From Linepithema humile (taxonomy: Eukaryota > Arthropoda > Insecta > Hymenoptera > Formicidae): a DNA stretch of 64,000 nucleotides. The stretch covers positions 24,811,911 to 24,875,910 of the forward strand of contig NC_090132.1 in the NCBI RefSeq assembly GCF_040581485.1, in the 5' to 3' direction. A program made the position numbers and the translations under genes. Below the pieces are notes generated by a model. It was not told the origin of the DNA, did no database searches, and saw only the letters and a program-made list of their open reading frames with translations. Position 1 is the first letter of the stretch. Every line of letters starts with the position of its first letter. Below are positions 40,212 through 51,829 of this stretch, piece by piece.

Positions 40212-43200
40212 AATGTCGTGATATCAAGAGTAAAGTTTTATAGAATTATTATTCGTATGTCTGCCATATTTCATAAAAATATGCTTTACGATTCTATATA
40301 TTTATGTCAAAAAGATCTTTCCGTTATAATATTCGCACACGTGACACGCTATTATCTCAACACAATCTCTATGAATAATTACAATAAAAATATTTCAAAC
40401 GAAGATAATAGCTCGATTAATTTAAAATTGTTATTACGCGACCTCTTTGGATCATTTTATTTTTCGCATTTTTATTTTTTCTCATATCTTTTTCACAGGC
40501 ATTTGAATGATGTGCCCTGTTACGTTTTTTACGGCTTGCAGCCGGATATTCCTTTTACGCGATCCATCTCGCCCGGCCCTTTCGGCAACCTCCTCGCAAC
40601 GCGACCTCACGGCGTCATGAATAAAAAAGTAATCGGCGTCTAAGTACAGTAACAAATCTTTGTGCGGGCTTGCTCCTCGGCCTCGTTTTAATCTCCATAA
40701 GAGGACTCTTTAAAACGCGATCACGGACGCGTCTCCGTACGGCTGATCCATTTCATCCGGTAATCCCCGCGGCTGCATCAGCACCACCCGGGATGCTGCA
40801 TTAGCTTTTGTACAAGCGCTGCGCTTTACGAACGGATTTGCACGTGTGCTTGAATCCGGTGCGGATCACCCCTCAAGAGAGAACTACTGCTACGTAATTT
40901 AAAACGGCCGCATGTAGCAAAGTCCAATTTATGATCGTCTGCTTTCGCACGGATCGTCAGTAATTTTAATCGCGACAAGCATTTTCGATATAAATCAGGA
41001 TTTAATTCTATTATTGCATATATTAAAATACCAATAAATTCATTTTTCTTATCATAATAGACTATTCCAAAAATTGTCCGTAAGTCTATTACAAATCGTA
41101 ATAGATTAATATAATTATCAGATTGCGTGCACATCTTTAGCACATTTTTTTTCAATAAATTGAAAATTTTCGAAGCTAACCTCGGAATAAACTCTTCAAT
41201 TTCGGAAGAGCTATTATCATGCTCCCTTCCGCTTGTCTCGCTAACGTGAATAACACGATTTCCGGCTTAGGCTCGTTTCACGCCCGTCAACCCAACTGAC
41301 GCGATTTTTCCAACGGGCCGTGAATTTTCGATATCGTGTCTTTATGAAGAAAAAAGGAGGCTGCTCTGTCTGTCTCTCTCTCTCCCTCTTTCTCGTTATA
41401 CAAAATACCAGAAACGAGAAATTTTCAATCGCCGTTTCGTCGCGGTTGAATTATCGTTTACAGCGATTGTTATCCGCATCCACCAGCGTTCGGTACTGAT
41501 TTCGTAGTGGCGGCATGTGTCGGGCGCGCTTTCGGGCATATACGAGTCACTGAGTTTCGCGTTTCACCGGGGAGCCTAACAAACCCGCATATCTGAACGC
41601 CGAACTCCGTCCCGATATCACTGTGCGTCGCGCGCGAACCGTTTGGCATTGGCTTGTCATCGAAAATACCTCTGCGCGTGACAGACTGTTGATTGCCGCC
41701 CGAAGACCAAACGACAAGCCCACGAATCGTTTGTGAACATTTTTATCTCGGTTCTCTGTTGCCGGGAAAAAAACGCAATAATCCAATTTGTTCATTTCGA
41801 TTCGCTACGCACGCCGACCGGATTTACGCAAGAGGCTGATCAAACCCATCGCATTCTGCACGCTTTCGGATTAAATCCTCGAGCGTTCACGAAACTATGC
41901 AGCTAGGTAACAAAGGTTATTATAAATTTTTAATATATTTTCAACCATCAAATTTCTAATTCTAAATATTTCATTGTTAATTTCATTATTTTTGAAAGAA
42001 TATATCAAAAAAAAACAGAGCAATGTATAATATTGCGCAAAAAATTTAACAATGTGACTAAAAATGTAATAAATCGAATCTTTTGCTTCATCTGCAAATA
42101 TGCAAAATTCAAACAATGTTTAAGTGGTCTAACACACAGCGTGCGTATTAATCGAATAATATAATCTAGCGCAGAAAATTTTATTTAATACAATTTCACT
42201 CTCTGAGGCACAAACAAGAGAGGAAAAAAAATCAAAACGGAGAAGGAAAAATTTGCGTGTAAACGGGAGGAAACCAAATGTCTTCCTTGTTTAATAGAAT
42301 TCGAATGCGGATGCGTCCAACCGCGGTCGCGACCGAGAGAGCAAATGCCAGCTGTGAAACGTGATCTGTTTACCTCGTACAAGAAAGTGGCGGAAAAAAT
42401 TGCGCCATTTCCACGGCAGACGCCTGCCGTCAAAGGTCGAATAACAGCTAGTGCGCCCGTGTCAATCGGCATCCGGCGGGATGGCTTTATCGCTGCTGCC
42501 CCCTAATTTGTTTCGAAACGCGCGACCGCACGCGCGGAGTATCTCCCCAATACTCGCGCAGCAGCGCGCGCCCGCGCGCGTTTGATGAAAAAACCTACTG
42601 GCACGGAAATACCGACAGATAGATAAAACGAAGCTCAACGCCTCCACCTTGCGATTTATGAACGGTCTATTTCCGACATGTACGAGATGTGCCAAAAATA
42701 TTACATATGGTACACACGTCCGCGAATCAACGAATTTCACATAAATATTAAAAATATCATTAAATATTATTTTTGGCACTTTTTCCAATTTTAGATATAA
42801 ATAATAATAGACAAAACTTAAACTAAAATTATATTACAACAAGTTGAACAACTTATATAATAAAAAAATTTTACTTAATTTTCTGAACATTTTGATGAAG
42901 GAAAAAATTTGTCAAAAAAAGTTGATAATCTCCAAATCGTTGATTAAAAGAAGATCTCAGATGAAAGATTTTTCCAAGAAGATTTAGAACTCGAGCCGTT
43001 TCTCTCAAATTAGATTGACTAAAGATTTATTTTTTTTTCTTTTCTAACATAGCTCGTACAGTAATAAAATACACACAGTACACATATCTTGCCAAGGGAG
43101 AGTTAAGCGACGCATCCGCTATCGTCATTCGCGTCATGTCTCTCGACGCGCGTATGTACCTTTTACATTCTTACCAACACCGAGAATATTGTCGATCACG

Positions 43201-43857
43201 TCTGCAGCTCGGATTATCAAGAATTCCCGATAGCGTACACGCGTTCGCCCGGCGAATATAGAGTTCGGATGCCGTTCCCTTTTTTTTCCTTTTTTTATTT
43301 TTCGGATCCCGAAACGGTGAAACTGTGCGCCACGAGAAGCTGGCGAAACGTGAGTTATGAATACCAGAGTCGAGAGTGCAAACACGTCGATACTTTCTAT
43401 CTCCGCGCAAACGTTTTTCCGCTGTTCCCTCTCTATCCCTTCGTGTTTCCATCTTCCTTCGTTGCTCTTGCGGAAGTTGCGTGCAAACTCGCGAAACGAA
43501 ACGAACCGGCGCGGTTCCCCGACTTGCGCCTTTATCTCACCGCTCGGCACACATTCTCTCTCGGATAAACGGAAACGCACACGTCTTTATTATATATTAA
43601 CTCGCGAGTGGTTGGGTCAGGAAAAATCAAGCAGTTGGTTGTGTTTGAGCGGAACGATGTGTAATGTCTTCGAAGATACGGTCGGCAAATACGAGGCATG
43701 AATATATCTGGCTATTCGAGTAGAAAAGAGCACAACTGAGACCGATAAATTTCACTTCAAAATTTACAAGTTCTATTTATTTCATTTTTAATTAAGCAAG
43801 TAATTAAATCTCCTCCGATATTGAATTAAATTATTATAGAAATTCAAATTATATATA
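40212..43857. other. Gene-free region upstream of the Tc1 relic
   Basis: AT-rich DNA with GC-rich intervals at about 40540-40870, 41260-41840 and 42300-42660. A pyrimidine-rich tract ending in CACAG at 40470-40498 looks like a plus-strand splice acceptor; the 48 codons after it stay open to a stop at 40643, but no donor or family supports an exon. A 148-codon minus-strand frame at 43580-43134 is basic and low in hydrophobic content and is not called. Confidence 0.4.
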
Positions 43858-44082
43858 CACTCACCCGAAAAAAAAGCGGTACACTGAAAATGTGGGAAAA
43901 ATTCATCAAATTTCAACTGACGATAACTTCGTAAATAATAAAGATAGAAAGTTCTATAAAATATGGAAATGAAGCTAAAAATCTCTACTTTAAGAATCAA
44001 TTTATTTCAATGTTGCAAAATAAATTTATTGAAAATGGCGGATGACAAAGCGCGAGCATGCAAAATTGAAAAATAATGGTTC
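43858..44082. repeat. Left terminal inverted repeat, 225 bp
   Basis: Starts CACTCACCCGAAAAAAAAGC and ends ATAATGGTTC. Its reverse complement is the right repeat at 44743-44967, with every stretch I compared matching. A 225-bp repeat is long for the classic Tc1 family but known among Tc1-like elements with long termini. Confidence 0.93.
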
Positions 44083-44402
44083 GAGTTTGCGACGGTGCAC
44101 GGTATAAACAAAAAATTGTAGCTTATTGGGATCAAAAGCGTACGAAAGTACAGAGTCTCCTCTTTAAAATGCTTTTTTATGCATCTTGATACGATGATTT
44201 TTCGCCGAGAGATTCGCATTTGAAGAAAAAGGCAGATTTTACTTCAAATGCGAATCTCTCGGCGAAAAATCATCGTATCAAGATGCATAAAAAAGCATTT
44301 TAAAGAGGAGACTCTGTACTTTCGTACGCTTTTGATCCCAATAAGCTACAATTTTTTGTTTATACCGTGCACCGTCGCAAACTCGAACCATAATTTTTCA
44401 AT
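44065..44402. repeat. Nested palindrome: 161-bp arms, 16-bp loop
   Basis: Arms 44065-44225 and 44242-44402 are inverted copies with one mismatch seen (near 44075 and 44392), separated by a 16-base loop. The left arm begins inside the left terminal repeat (its last 18 bases), so the right arm carries a third copy of that terminal-repeat edge. As a result the minus-strand frame 44219-44007 and the plus-strand frame 44248-44460 begin with the same 48 residues. These twin frames (MRISRRKIIVSRCIKKHFKE...) show no transposase similarity and are by-products of the palindrome. Confidence 0.92.
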
Positions 44403-44589
44403 CAATTGTTTTGCATCCGAAGGAGATGTCTGCAGATCTTTTGTGATTTCTCCGCCCTGACTTTTTGTTTATGCTCGACCGCACATTGCGAGAAGAGTGC
44501 TTGATTTCTCTTGATCTTTTTCTTTCGAGACGCGTTACTTATTCGTACGACTTCGTCAAAGTAAACAATAATTAATCTTTTCGCATTGA

Positions 44590-44742
44590 AATTATTGGTA
44601 CCGTCGCGTTGGAGAACGATTTGCAGACTGTACTGTAAGTGAGAGGCCTAGCTACAATGGTGGCTCTGTAATGGTTTGGGCAGGAATTTCTGCGAATGCT
44701 CACACAGATCTCCACTTTTTTGACGCAAACATGAACGCAGAT
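44590..44742 (+). pseudogene. Tc1 transposase fragment
   Basis: In frame from 44590 the plus strand encodes segments typical of Tc1-family transposases: GERFADC, then SERPSYNGGSVMVWAGIS, then HTDLHFFD. The GGSVMVW-G-IS block lies between the first and second catalytic aspartates of the DDE domain, so neither aspartate is included. A stop codon lies directly before the fragment, and it runs into the right terminal repeat after about 50 codons. The rest of the protein, normally about 340 residues, is missing. On the opposite strand of 44403-44530 a short basic stretch (KSGRRNHKRS) may be an inverted remnant of the linker after the DNA-binding domain; this is uncertain. Confidence 0.85.
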
Positions 44743-44967
44743 GAACCATTATTTTTCAATTTTGCATGCTCGCGCTTTGTCATCCGCCATTTTCAATAAA
44801 TTTATTTTGCAACATTGAAATAAATTGATTCTTAAAGTAGAGATTTTTAGCTTCATTTCCATATTTTATAGAACTTTCTATCTTTATTATTTACGAAGTT
44901 ATCGTCAGTTGAAATTTGATGAATTTTTCCCACATTTTCAGTGTACCGCTTTTTTTTCGGGTGAGTG
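44743..44967. repeat. Right terminal inverted repeat, 225 bp
   Basis: Reverse complement of 43858-44082, ending CGGGTGAGTG before the TA target site. The eight-base A/T run near the tip is the same length in both ends. Confidence 0.93.
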
Positions 44968-44969
44968 TA

Positions 44970-47900
44970 TATATATATATAGAAAAAAAATTTAATTTTT
45001 GTTTTATTAAATAATTCTGAAAAGGATCGCGTGTATTTTAATAGGATTTTCTATAAAGAAATTCTAAATAAATACTATGGCATACTTATGTATAAATATT
45101 TTCCTTCACTAGTCATCAGCCAATCTCGTCGTATCATAAGTTTATTACGAACTCGATGACTCGCGAGAATACATTTGACGATTGCATTTGAATCTTGCTG
45201 ATGATCGCGTATTGCATTGCTACCGAATACGTCGCAACTGAATGCCCCAATCTGATTCGCGATATCGCGAATTGCGATAAGATCCATTCTTGAAAACGCG
45301 ACGGAACCCGATAAGATACTCGATGTATAGAAATCTGGTCTGTCCACCGATTAGCCACTGTACGCTGGTGGTCTCTTGGTTTATAATTCTAACGCTCTAC
45401 GCACGTCAAATCTAACTACGGTAAAAATTTTACGCGATAAAGTCGCAGCTGTCGCCTTTTACATAACGTATGGAAATGCGAATCAAGCATGAAACTGATC
45501 TCTCTTTCTACGCCTCTCTCAGTTCGAGATTAAGCTACCTAAGATAGAATTCAGGGTCAGCGATAAGTCACGACATTGCGTCACACTTAGAACTATTTCA
45601 ATAACGCAGCTGATATTATTGTATTATTATAGATATCTATCGATGAAACATACAATTACAAATATACTGATTTTTATTTTCAACAGAAACTAAAATAAGC
45701 ATTGATGCCAAAAATATGTTACAAAAACTTCTTTGGAATTTTATTTTTTTTCTGCAACCGTTTTTTTTTCGAAAAAAATATTATTTGAAGGAGAGGTTTA
45801 GTCTGAGATCTGTTAGTTTTCTCATTTATTTGCGGTTTTATCAAAACAGCATCTCGTTTTATACCTGCTGTATCGCGTTCAGCTTTCTTCGATTTACGTG
45901 AATCGAGAGAGCGTTGATTCGCGAACAGCTGGAGCGCTTCGCCTGCTGTTTGAACGAACCGACGGAGTACGCCGCGGCCGTAAGCCCATAAATTCACGTC
46001 GCGAGCATCGTTGCAATGCTAAATACCACCCACGTAACCTGACCTAAGCTAACGTTAACGAGTGTGTCCATCGCGGCACAACATCGCGGGTCGCGGCGCC
46101 GTCGCCATGATCGACCTTTACTATTTCGAGAAGGCACCAAGCATAAACGCTCCAATTATCGCCACTCGTCGAGCTCTGCGACCGTTCTCTGTGTGCGATC
46201 AACGCTTTGTCCACGGGGACGCCCACAGAAAAGGGCTATGGGAACCTCGGGGGCACTCTCCCTTCATCTGTCCATCTTGCTTTCTCTCTTCCGTCTTCTA
46301 CGCCGCGCCACGACGTGCACTACGACGCAAAGACTCAAAGCGGAGAGCTATTTTCAGTTAATGCAAATAGGGGGAAACGGAAAAGCCGCGCGGTCTTCTC
46401 GTGACAGATAAACGACTGAGTTTACCATGCCGTCGCGTCATAAATTTGATAATGATCATTATGAATTATGTAAAAGTGAATGTATAGTCCGTTTCGTTCC
46501 TACTTTGAATATTCATTTAATCTATTGTGTAGATCCATCTCAAATAATGTTTAAACAATACGCGATGTTTTTTTTGATATTTTCTCTTGATAATGCGATA
46601 TCTGATCTGCAGATTATAATTAAATAAATCAATACATCGAATCAAGTTAGAAAAGTGATTTGCGAGATTTTGCACAATGAAAACAATATAATACAAATCC
46701 TAACGAATAAAACTTTATTACCACGAAACAGAAAGAGAAAGAGAAAGAGAGAGTTTTAATCTCAGACTTAATCTTTCTAAAGACGTTTTCGTCAGCTTTG
46801 TTAGCTCGCAGCAAAAGCATTATTAAAATTACATCAGCATTGACGTTCTAATTGTTTCGTCGAGTTCCGAGAACGCGGTGGAGAATAATTCGCTTACTGT
46901 CAGTCGGTTTACACGAACATGCACTGCACAATAGTGCTTTATGCTAATGCCAAATTCACTTAAGCGTAAGAAAACAAATGAATAACTACTTGGCTTGACA
47001 CACTATGATTTTCTGCACTCTTCGAAAATATTTAATAGAGACATGAAAATAATAATTAATAGAGAAATGTTCATTGGCGACAAATAATTGTAATAAAATA
47101 AATTTCGCGAATTTTTCGTGACTTAATCATCCGTTTGAATAATCTCGATATTTATCAAGAATGATGACAGCGAAATCAAATATATATATATATATATATC
47201 GTATGTTGATTACGACGAAATTGATAACGACATATTTCAGACTCGCTTACATCATTTCACCGCTATTTTCATCCTGCGTCGTGAGCTTAATTATAATGGT
47301 AGTAAACAAATCCATCACGTTAGTTACTTCATAAAATTCATTTCTGCTTTCGCGTACCTTTTCCTTTCATATACTGAAATGTATATGATAATGCCTTACA
47401 CGTGTGTTCTATTTTAATCCAACGTTCTGTCTTTACACAACCTGTTTAACTTTCCTTTCTCTTATACGTACTTTAACAATATCACGGTCATATGACTCGG
47501 AACTAATTATTTCATTTCTTTCATTTATTGAATGGTATTAAGATATTAATCCCACCATCCTTAAGGACAAAGATAAAAATATTTTTACCGTCATTCCCTG
47601 TCATTCGTACATAAAAATGTCTATATATATATATAAAAATGCAACTATTATAAAAATAAAGTAACGCATAATCATTTAAGAGTCATTTAAGATTTTAAAC
47701 TTTAAATAAATATGTATATATGTCATTCAAATGTTTTACACCTGCGGCCTACATAAAATGGTAAGAGATACTCGGGCCTTTAAAACACCTTGTTTGATCA
47801 TTCGAGAGATTGTGGCCGCGTTTAAAAATCGCTGCGTCGCAAGTGTTTTGGTATAAATTTAGCAGAATCGTAAAATTGCGCCGCGCGACGTATAAAAATG

Positions 47901-49019
47901 GAGATATTATAGCCCTATTCGCGCTCCCGTGAATGAGCCGAAACGCCGAACCGCACGCTGTCCGCTGCTCTTCTTCCGCGTTAGTCAATTCTGACCGCCA
48001 CCTGTGGCTTCGCGCCGCGCGTCTTTCACGGCCACCTCGAATTCCTACGTCGTCGACCGTCTTCGAAAACCGCGTGGCACACACACACAAAGAGGGGGAT
48101 AGACAAGCTCATAACACGCGCGGCGCCGCGTTCTCCCAGTTAACACCTCGCGAAAAATAAACATCGCGCTGCGACGCGATAAGCAGAGCGGACGCGCGCG
48201 GTCTCCAAGGTCATCCCCGAAATTCCAGTTCCGTTCCGGACCGTCGATACGAGAGATACTAAGAGAAAGAGAAAGAGAGAGAAAGAAAGAGAAATAGGAT
48301 AAACAATTGGGATAATCGAACGTAAATCGCCGAATGATGGAGGTAATTCTTCTTCCGAATAATCCTATGTCTTGGTTATCGTAAATTCCGAAAAGATAAA
48401 TTAGCTTATTATTTTTGACCTTTTGGATACTGTTATTACTTGTAGAACGATAAATGTTCCCGGCTTCGCATGTATCATTATAAAAAAAGTTGCAAGATTG
48501 TCAAGTGTTTATTTTGCAATCAATCTTATTGCGTCTTATAATAATTATTAATTGGCGGGCAGTTTGCTTAAATATTTATAAAACACTTTGAAGATAATAC
48601 GATGATTCATGACAACATGGCTCCGACAGAAAGAGAGGTACGGAATTAATATAAGCATCGCGTGTCACGTTGCACTTAATCGAGTAATCGCTTCGAAAAA
48701 AAATTTCTCCGACAGATTTCTGCTCCGAAAGACGAGTCGACAAGGTAATTTCCTTTCGGGCAAGATAAAAACGTCGTATAATGACAGACGTGCGAATCGA
48801 TTGGCAATTTCTCGACTACCACACGCGTTTTGTTTATGCTGGACTTTACAGCGAAAGATCCCGGAAAGATTAGCCATTATCTTTCGCACACGCACGCGTT
48901 ATCGCGGCACCGTGTCGTAAAGCGCAATTATTTTCGTCCACTGCGGGATGACGACGACTCAATCGATCTCTCACATCTGACAGCGGACTAACAGATACGC
49001 ACCGGCGCTGTCAGTCGAA
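44970..49019. other. Gene-free region right of the Tc1 relic
   Basis: AT-rich DNA dominates (45600-45790, 46430-46860 and 46980-47740), with GC-rich intervals at 45890-46420 and 47810-48240. A purine-rich GA/GAAA tract lies at 48256-48297 and another at 46729-46756. No splice-supported exon was found. Confidence 0.45.
47180..47199. repeat. (AT)10 microsatellite
   Basis: Pure AT dinucleotide tract of 20 bp in AT-rich surroundings. Confidence 0.9.
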
Positions 49020-49157
49020 ATGCTACCAGAGGTACGCGCAGGCGGACAGGCCAACAATATCAAACCCGGCGTGAGCAACAAACCGCACGTGGCGATATTA
49101 AACGTAATATCGACGAGTGGAGCGGATGGAAACGGCACGGGGTATACACAAGAATGA
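49020..49157 (+). CDS. Possible small open frame, 45 codons, unassigned
   Basis: Starts MLPEVRAGGQANNIKPGVSN at 49020 and ends with TGA at 49157. It is GC-rich, hydrophilic, glycine- and asparagine-rich, and free of low-complexity runs. A TCAGTC initiator-like motif lies only about 10 bases upstream, which is too close for a normal leader. No family is recognised and there is no membrane or signal segment. It may be a chance frame in a GC island. Confidence 0.15.
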   Translation: MLPEVRAGGQANNIKPGVSNKPHVAILNVISTSGADGNGTGYTQE

Positions 49158-50082
49158 TAAATATCCGGAGTACCCTTTCCGCGCTGTTACGACGTCAACG
49201 ACGAACGTCATCGGGAGAATTATTGCGCGCACTTTTGACGCGTGGCTTTATGAAAAGTTACAATATATATATATCAATGATGTACATTAATATTTCAGAA
49301 ATTGCGCTTCAACAGAATTTTATCTCGAGACTGAATTATCACAACCGAAAGTATTGTGTTAGAATTTTATTCTGTGAATCGTCGCGCGAAATTTTGCTAT
49401 AAATTTATTGACCCATTTTTCAATGAATGAGTGCATGTAAATAAATATCGGAGTGCGACGCGGCGGTATTATACAACGCGAGGCATAAAGGCCACTTCGC
49501 TTCTTACATTTTTATCACGTCGAAATCAGTCGCCGGGTCGCCGCATGATTGCACGCGTACCACGCTGCCTGTCATCAACCGCGTAAACGTCAAGATAGGC
49601 ACATGACGACAACGTATAAATGTGCGCGTGCCAATTTTCGGCACTACTCTCGCCCGGCACCGGCAACGTCGACGCGCGTGTTTACGCTGATACTTACTAC
49701 GCACTGCTTTCTCACCGGCGAACAACTCGTAAAATACAACCGGACCTTTCGCAGGACAACGAAACAAACGCAGAGCGCCGGCGAGCCTCCACCTGAGTGC
49801 CGATCGACGAACGGCACAAGCCGAATCGGCCCTTTGTCTCTCCGTTCGGCCCTTTCGCTCCCCAGACCTTCGGAAATAAACGAAACACACACGAGCGCAC
49901 TCCCGTCGCGCGAGACACTCGTTAACGCTCCCGATTATCGACGTACGCGATGTACCACATATGTCGGTGATTTACACGTCGGTTCGCACGGCGCGATTAA
50001 TCGCAATTCGTGACAACATTCGCCGATCTCCCCCTTATCGCTCTGTTTGCTCGCGCGCACGACAAGCAATCGCAATACTCAC
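49158..50082. other. GC island downstream of the minus-strand promoter
   Basis: CpG-rich DNA at 49440-50110. Several long open frames overlap on both strands (154 codons plus at 49549-50013; 128 codons minus at 49890-49504), so composition rather than selection probably keeps them open. On the minus strand this is the region transcribed from the promoter at 50102; the first ATG there opens only a short frame near 50019. No product can be named. Confidence 0.4.
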
Positions 50083-50135
50083 GCGAGGCGCGAGCCAAGA
50101 CTGACTCGAGGCGCGACTAGTCCGACGGTTTTATA
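50083..50135 (-). promoter_or_regulatory. TATA plus initiator core promoter and possible tiny first exon
   Basis: On the minus strand TATAAAA (50135-50129) starts 33 bases upstream of the +1 A of a TCAGTC initiator (TCAGT at 50104-50100, +1 at 50102). This is close to the usual spacing of arthropod TATA promoters. Twenty bases downstream of +1 lies a perfect GTGAGT donor (exon end at 50083). Transcription would therefore start with either a 20-nt non-coding first exon or an unspliced leader running into the GC island. The gene driven by it is not identified. Confidence 0.45.
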
Positions 50136-51726
50136 CGAGTGACTGGTTTCCCCCGGCGGCACACGACGCGTACGTACGCACCGAAGGAGCAGCCACCGGC
50201 TCGTATACCTGGCCCGGCCGCCTGGCCGCACGCCGTCCTGACGCTCAATGGAACGCTCCAAAATTCGCGAAACCGCTCTTTTCTCTCTCTCTCTTTTTCA
50301 TCGCGTGAGCAAGTTTGCAACATAGCGTCGTACCGCTGCTTTAACGTAATAAACGCCTTCCGTTCTCGCGTAACCGATCGACTGCTGCTTCCTACGCTTT
50401 TCCCGGATCTGCGGACAATTTCGCAGAAAACATGCGGTGAGTCGTACGAAAAGTCCGAGTTGCTGGAGCAAGATTTTGTTTACACGCATCCGCGATTCGA
50501 TCTTTGAAGCGACCAGAATAAATCGTTTGCGGTGAGCGTCCTGCCAATTTTGTGAATATTTCTGAATGCTTTGATGTACGTAATTCATGTCACGTTCGCT
50601 AGTTCTGAACGAATATTTTGTATACGCAATGCGTAGGATAATTATTACGTCGCTCGTTATAATTTACTAATTATAGTATATCTAGGTGGAAAATTAATTC
50701 AAATACAATTTATTAAATGTTGAAGGAGCATGAATATAAATTTATATGTTAATAGCCCTTAAATAGATATATACATGATTGATAATAATATATTGTCATT
50801 TTTAGCAGCAAATTACACTTTTTAATTTAATATTCTCTTTAAATTTTCATTATATACAAAATACAAATTTCACAAAAAATTAATAAAATATCAAAATATT
50901 AATAAAATTCTCTTTTACGTTTACACTGAAAATTGCAACAAATAAATATTATCATATTTAAATTTTTAAATGATTAAATTGTTATATAAAAAACTTCGTT
51001 TATTAATGTTTATATTTTTAAACATCGTAAGATGCAAATATTATGGTTGAAAAAAATAAAAGCAAACAATGCTGAAGTTACGTAATGCGGAGAGACAGTT
51101 AAAATATTCTTATGTAGTCTGACAGGTAAAATATTATTTTATCTGCGCTTTTGATCATTCTCGAAGCACGGGCCCACAATATCTAGTTTCCTCATGAATA
51201 AGGATAGTCACTGTATCATAAGTCACTCGCCGTAAAGTATCGATATCATATAGAATATCGATTAGCGCAAACTTTTAATCCGAGATCTTTTCATAATGCC
51301 TATATTAATCATTTCCCCCTGATGTTTATTAACTTATTAAAGCATAAACTTTCTTCAAAATTTCAAGTATCGATATTCCATTAGTTTGAAGTAGTCTGTC
51401 ATATGTACCGCGAGGTGTAAATTATGCGCGAGTTAACGTAGAAGACGAAATTTCGCACGTGTCATTCGCATGACTCATTCGCGTATTATCAAGTGTGTGA
51501 GTCGACGACCCTGACGGATTCGCATAATAGTCTTATTTCCGTCTTTCACTGCGCTTCGCGACTTCATGTGAGCGCATCTTCACAACGCAAACATGAAATT
51601 TGGCAAGCGCCACCGCGGCCATGGCCAATGTCACAATAAAATAATTCACACGTTCATTTCATTAAGATTTCTGTTTCGTTGCTACATATCGAATTATCAC
51701 ATCAGATGCGAGAAATCATGTCAATG
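50136..51726. other. Gene-free stretch
   Basis: GC-rich DNA (50136-50560), which would be the upstream region of the minus-strand promoter, passes into AT-rich DNA (50640-51100) without exons. Short CT tracts lie at about 50280-50296. A CGG-GTGAGT donor-like motif at about 50437 has no supporting frame. Confidence 0.45.
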
Positions 51727-51829
51727 TTTTTCTGCAGTGTACATCGAGATAAATTAATTTTTTTCTGCAGTGTACATCGAAATAAATTAATTTTTTTCTG
51801 CAGTGTACATCGAAATAAATTTATTTTTT
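51727..51829. repeat. 33-bp tandem repeat, three copies
   Basis: Unit TCTGCAGTGTACATCG followed by an AT-rich half starts at 51731, 51764 and 51797, so the period is exactly 33. Differences are limited to one base in the first unit (GAGATAA versus GAAATAA) and the last unit (TTTATTT). Because 33 is a multiple of three, the plus-strand frame 51679-51861 repeats an 11-residue unit (FFCSVHRNKLI). Nothing else suggests that it is translated. Confidence 0.93.

Larger units (their letters stand above)
43858..44967 (+). mobile_element. Rearranged Tc1/mariner-type element, 1110 bp
   Basis: The element begins CACTCACCCG and ends CGGGTGAGTG, flanked by TA on both sides (43856-43857 and 44968-44969), as expected for Tc1/mariner insertion into TA. 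Two terminal inverted repeats of 225 bp (43858-44082 and 44743-44967) match almost perfectly. A fragment of Tc1-family transposase is encoded between them. The middle also holds a second, nested palindrome, so the 5' part of the original transposase gene has been replaced by an inverted duplication. The element is non-autonomous: no catalytic aspartates are left. The near-identity of the two ends suggests recent insertion or mobilisation in trans by a related full-length element. Confidence 0.9.

Noticed and set aside
40470..40643. Strong pyrimidine tract plus CACAG followed by an open frame
   Set aside because: The 48 codons match nothing known and there is no donor or poly(A) signal to complete an exon; AT-rich introns give such acceptors by chance.
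44007..44460. Two frames with identical first 48 residues, at first sight a duplicated gene pair
   Set aside because: The identity is fully explained by the nested 161-bp palindrome inside the Tc1 element, and the peptide has no transposase similarity.
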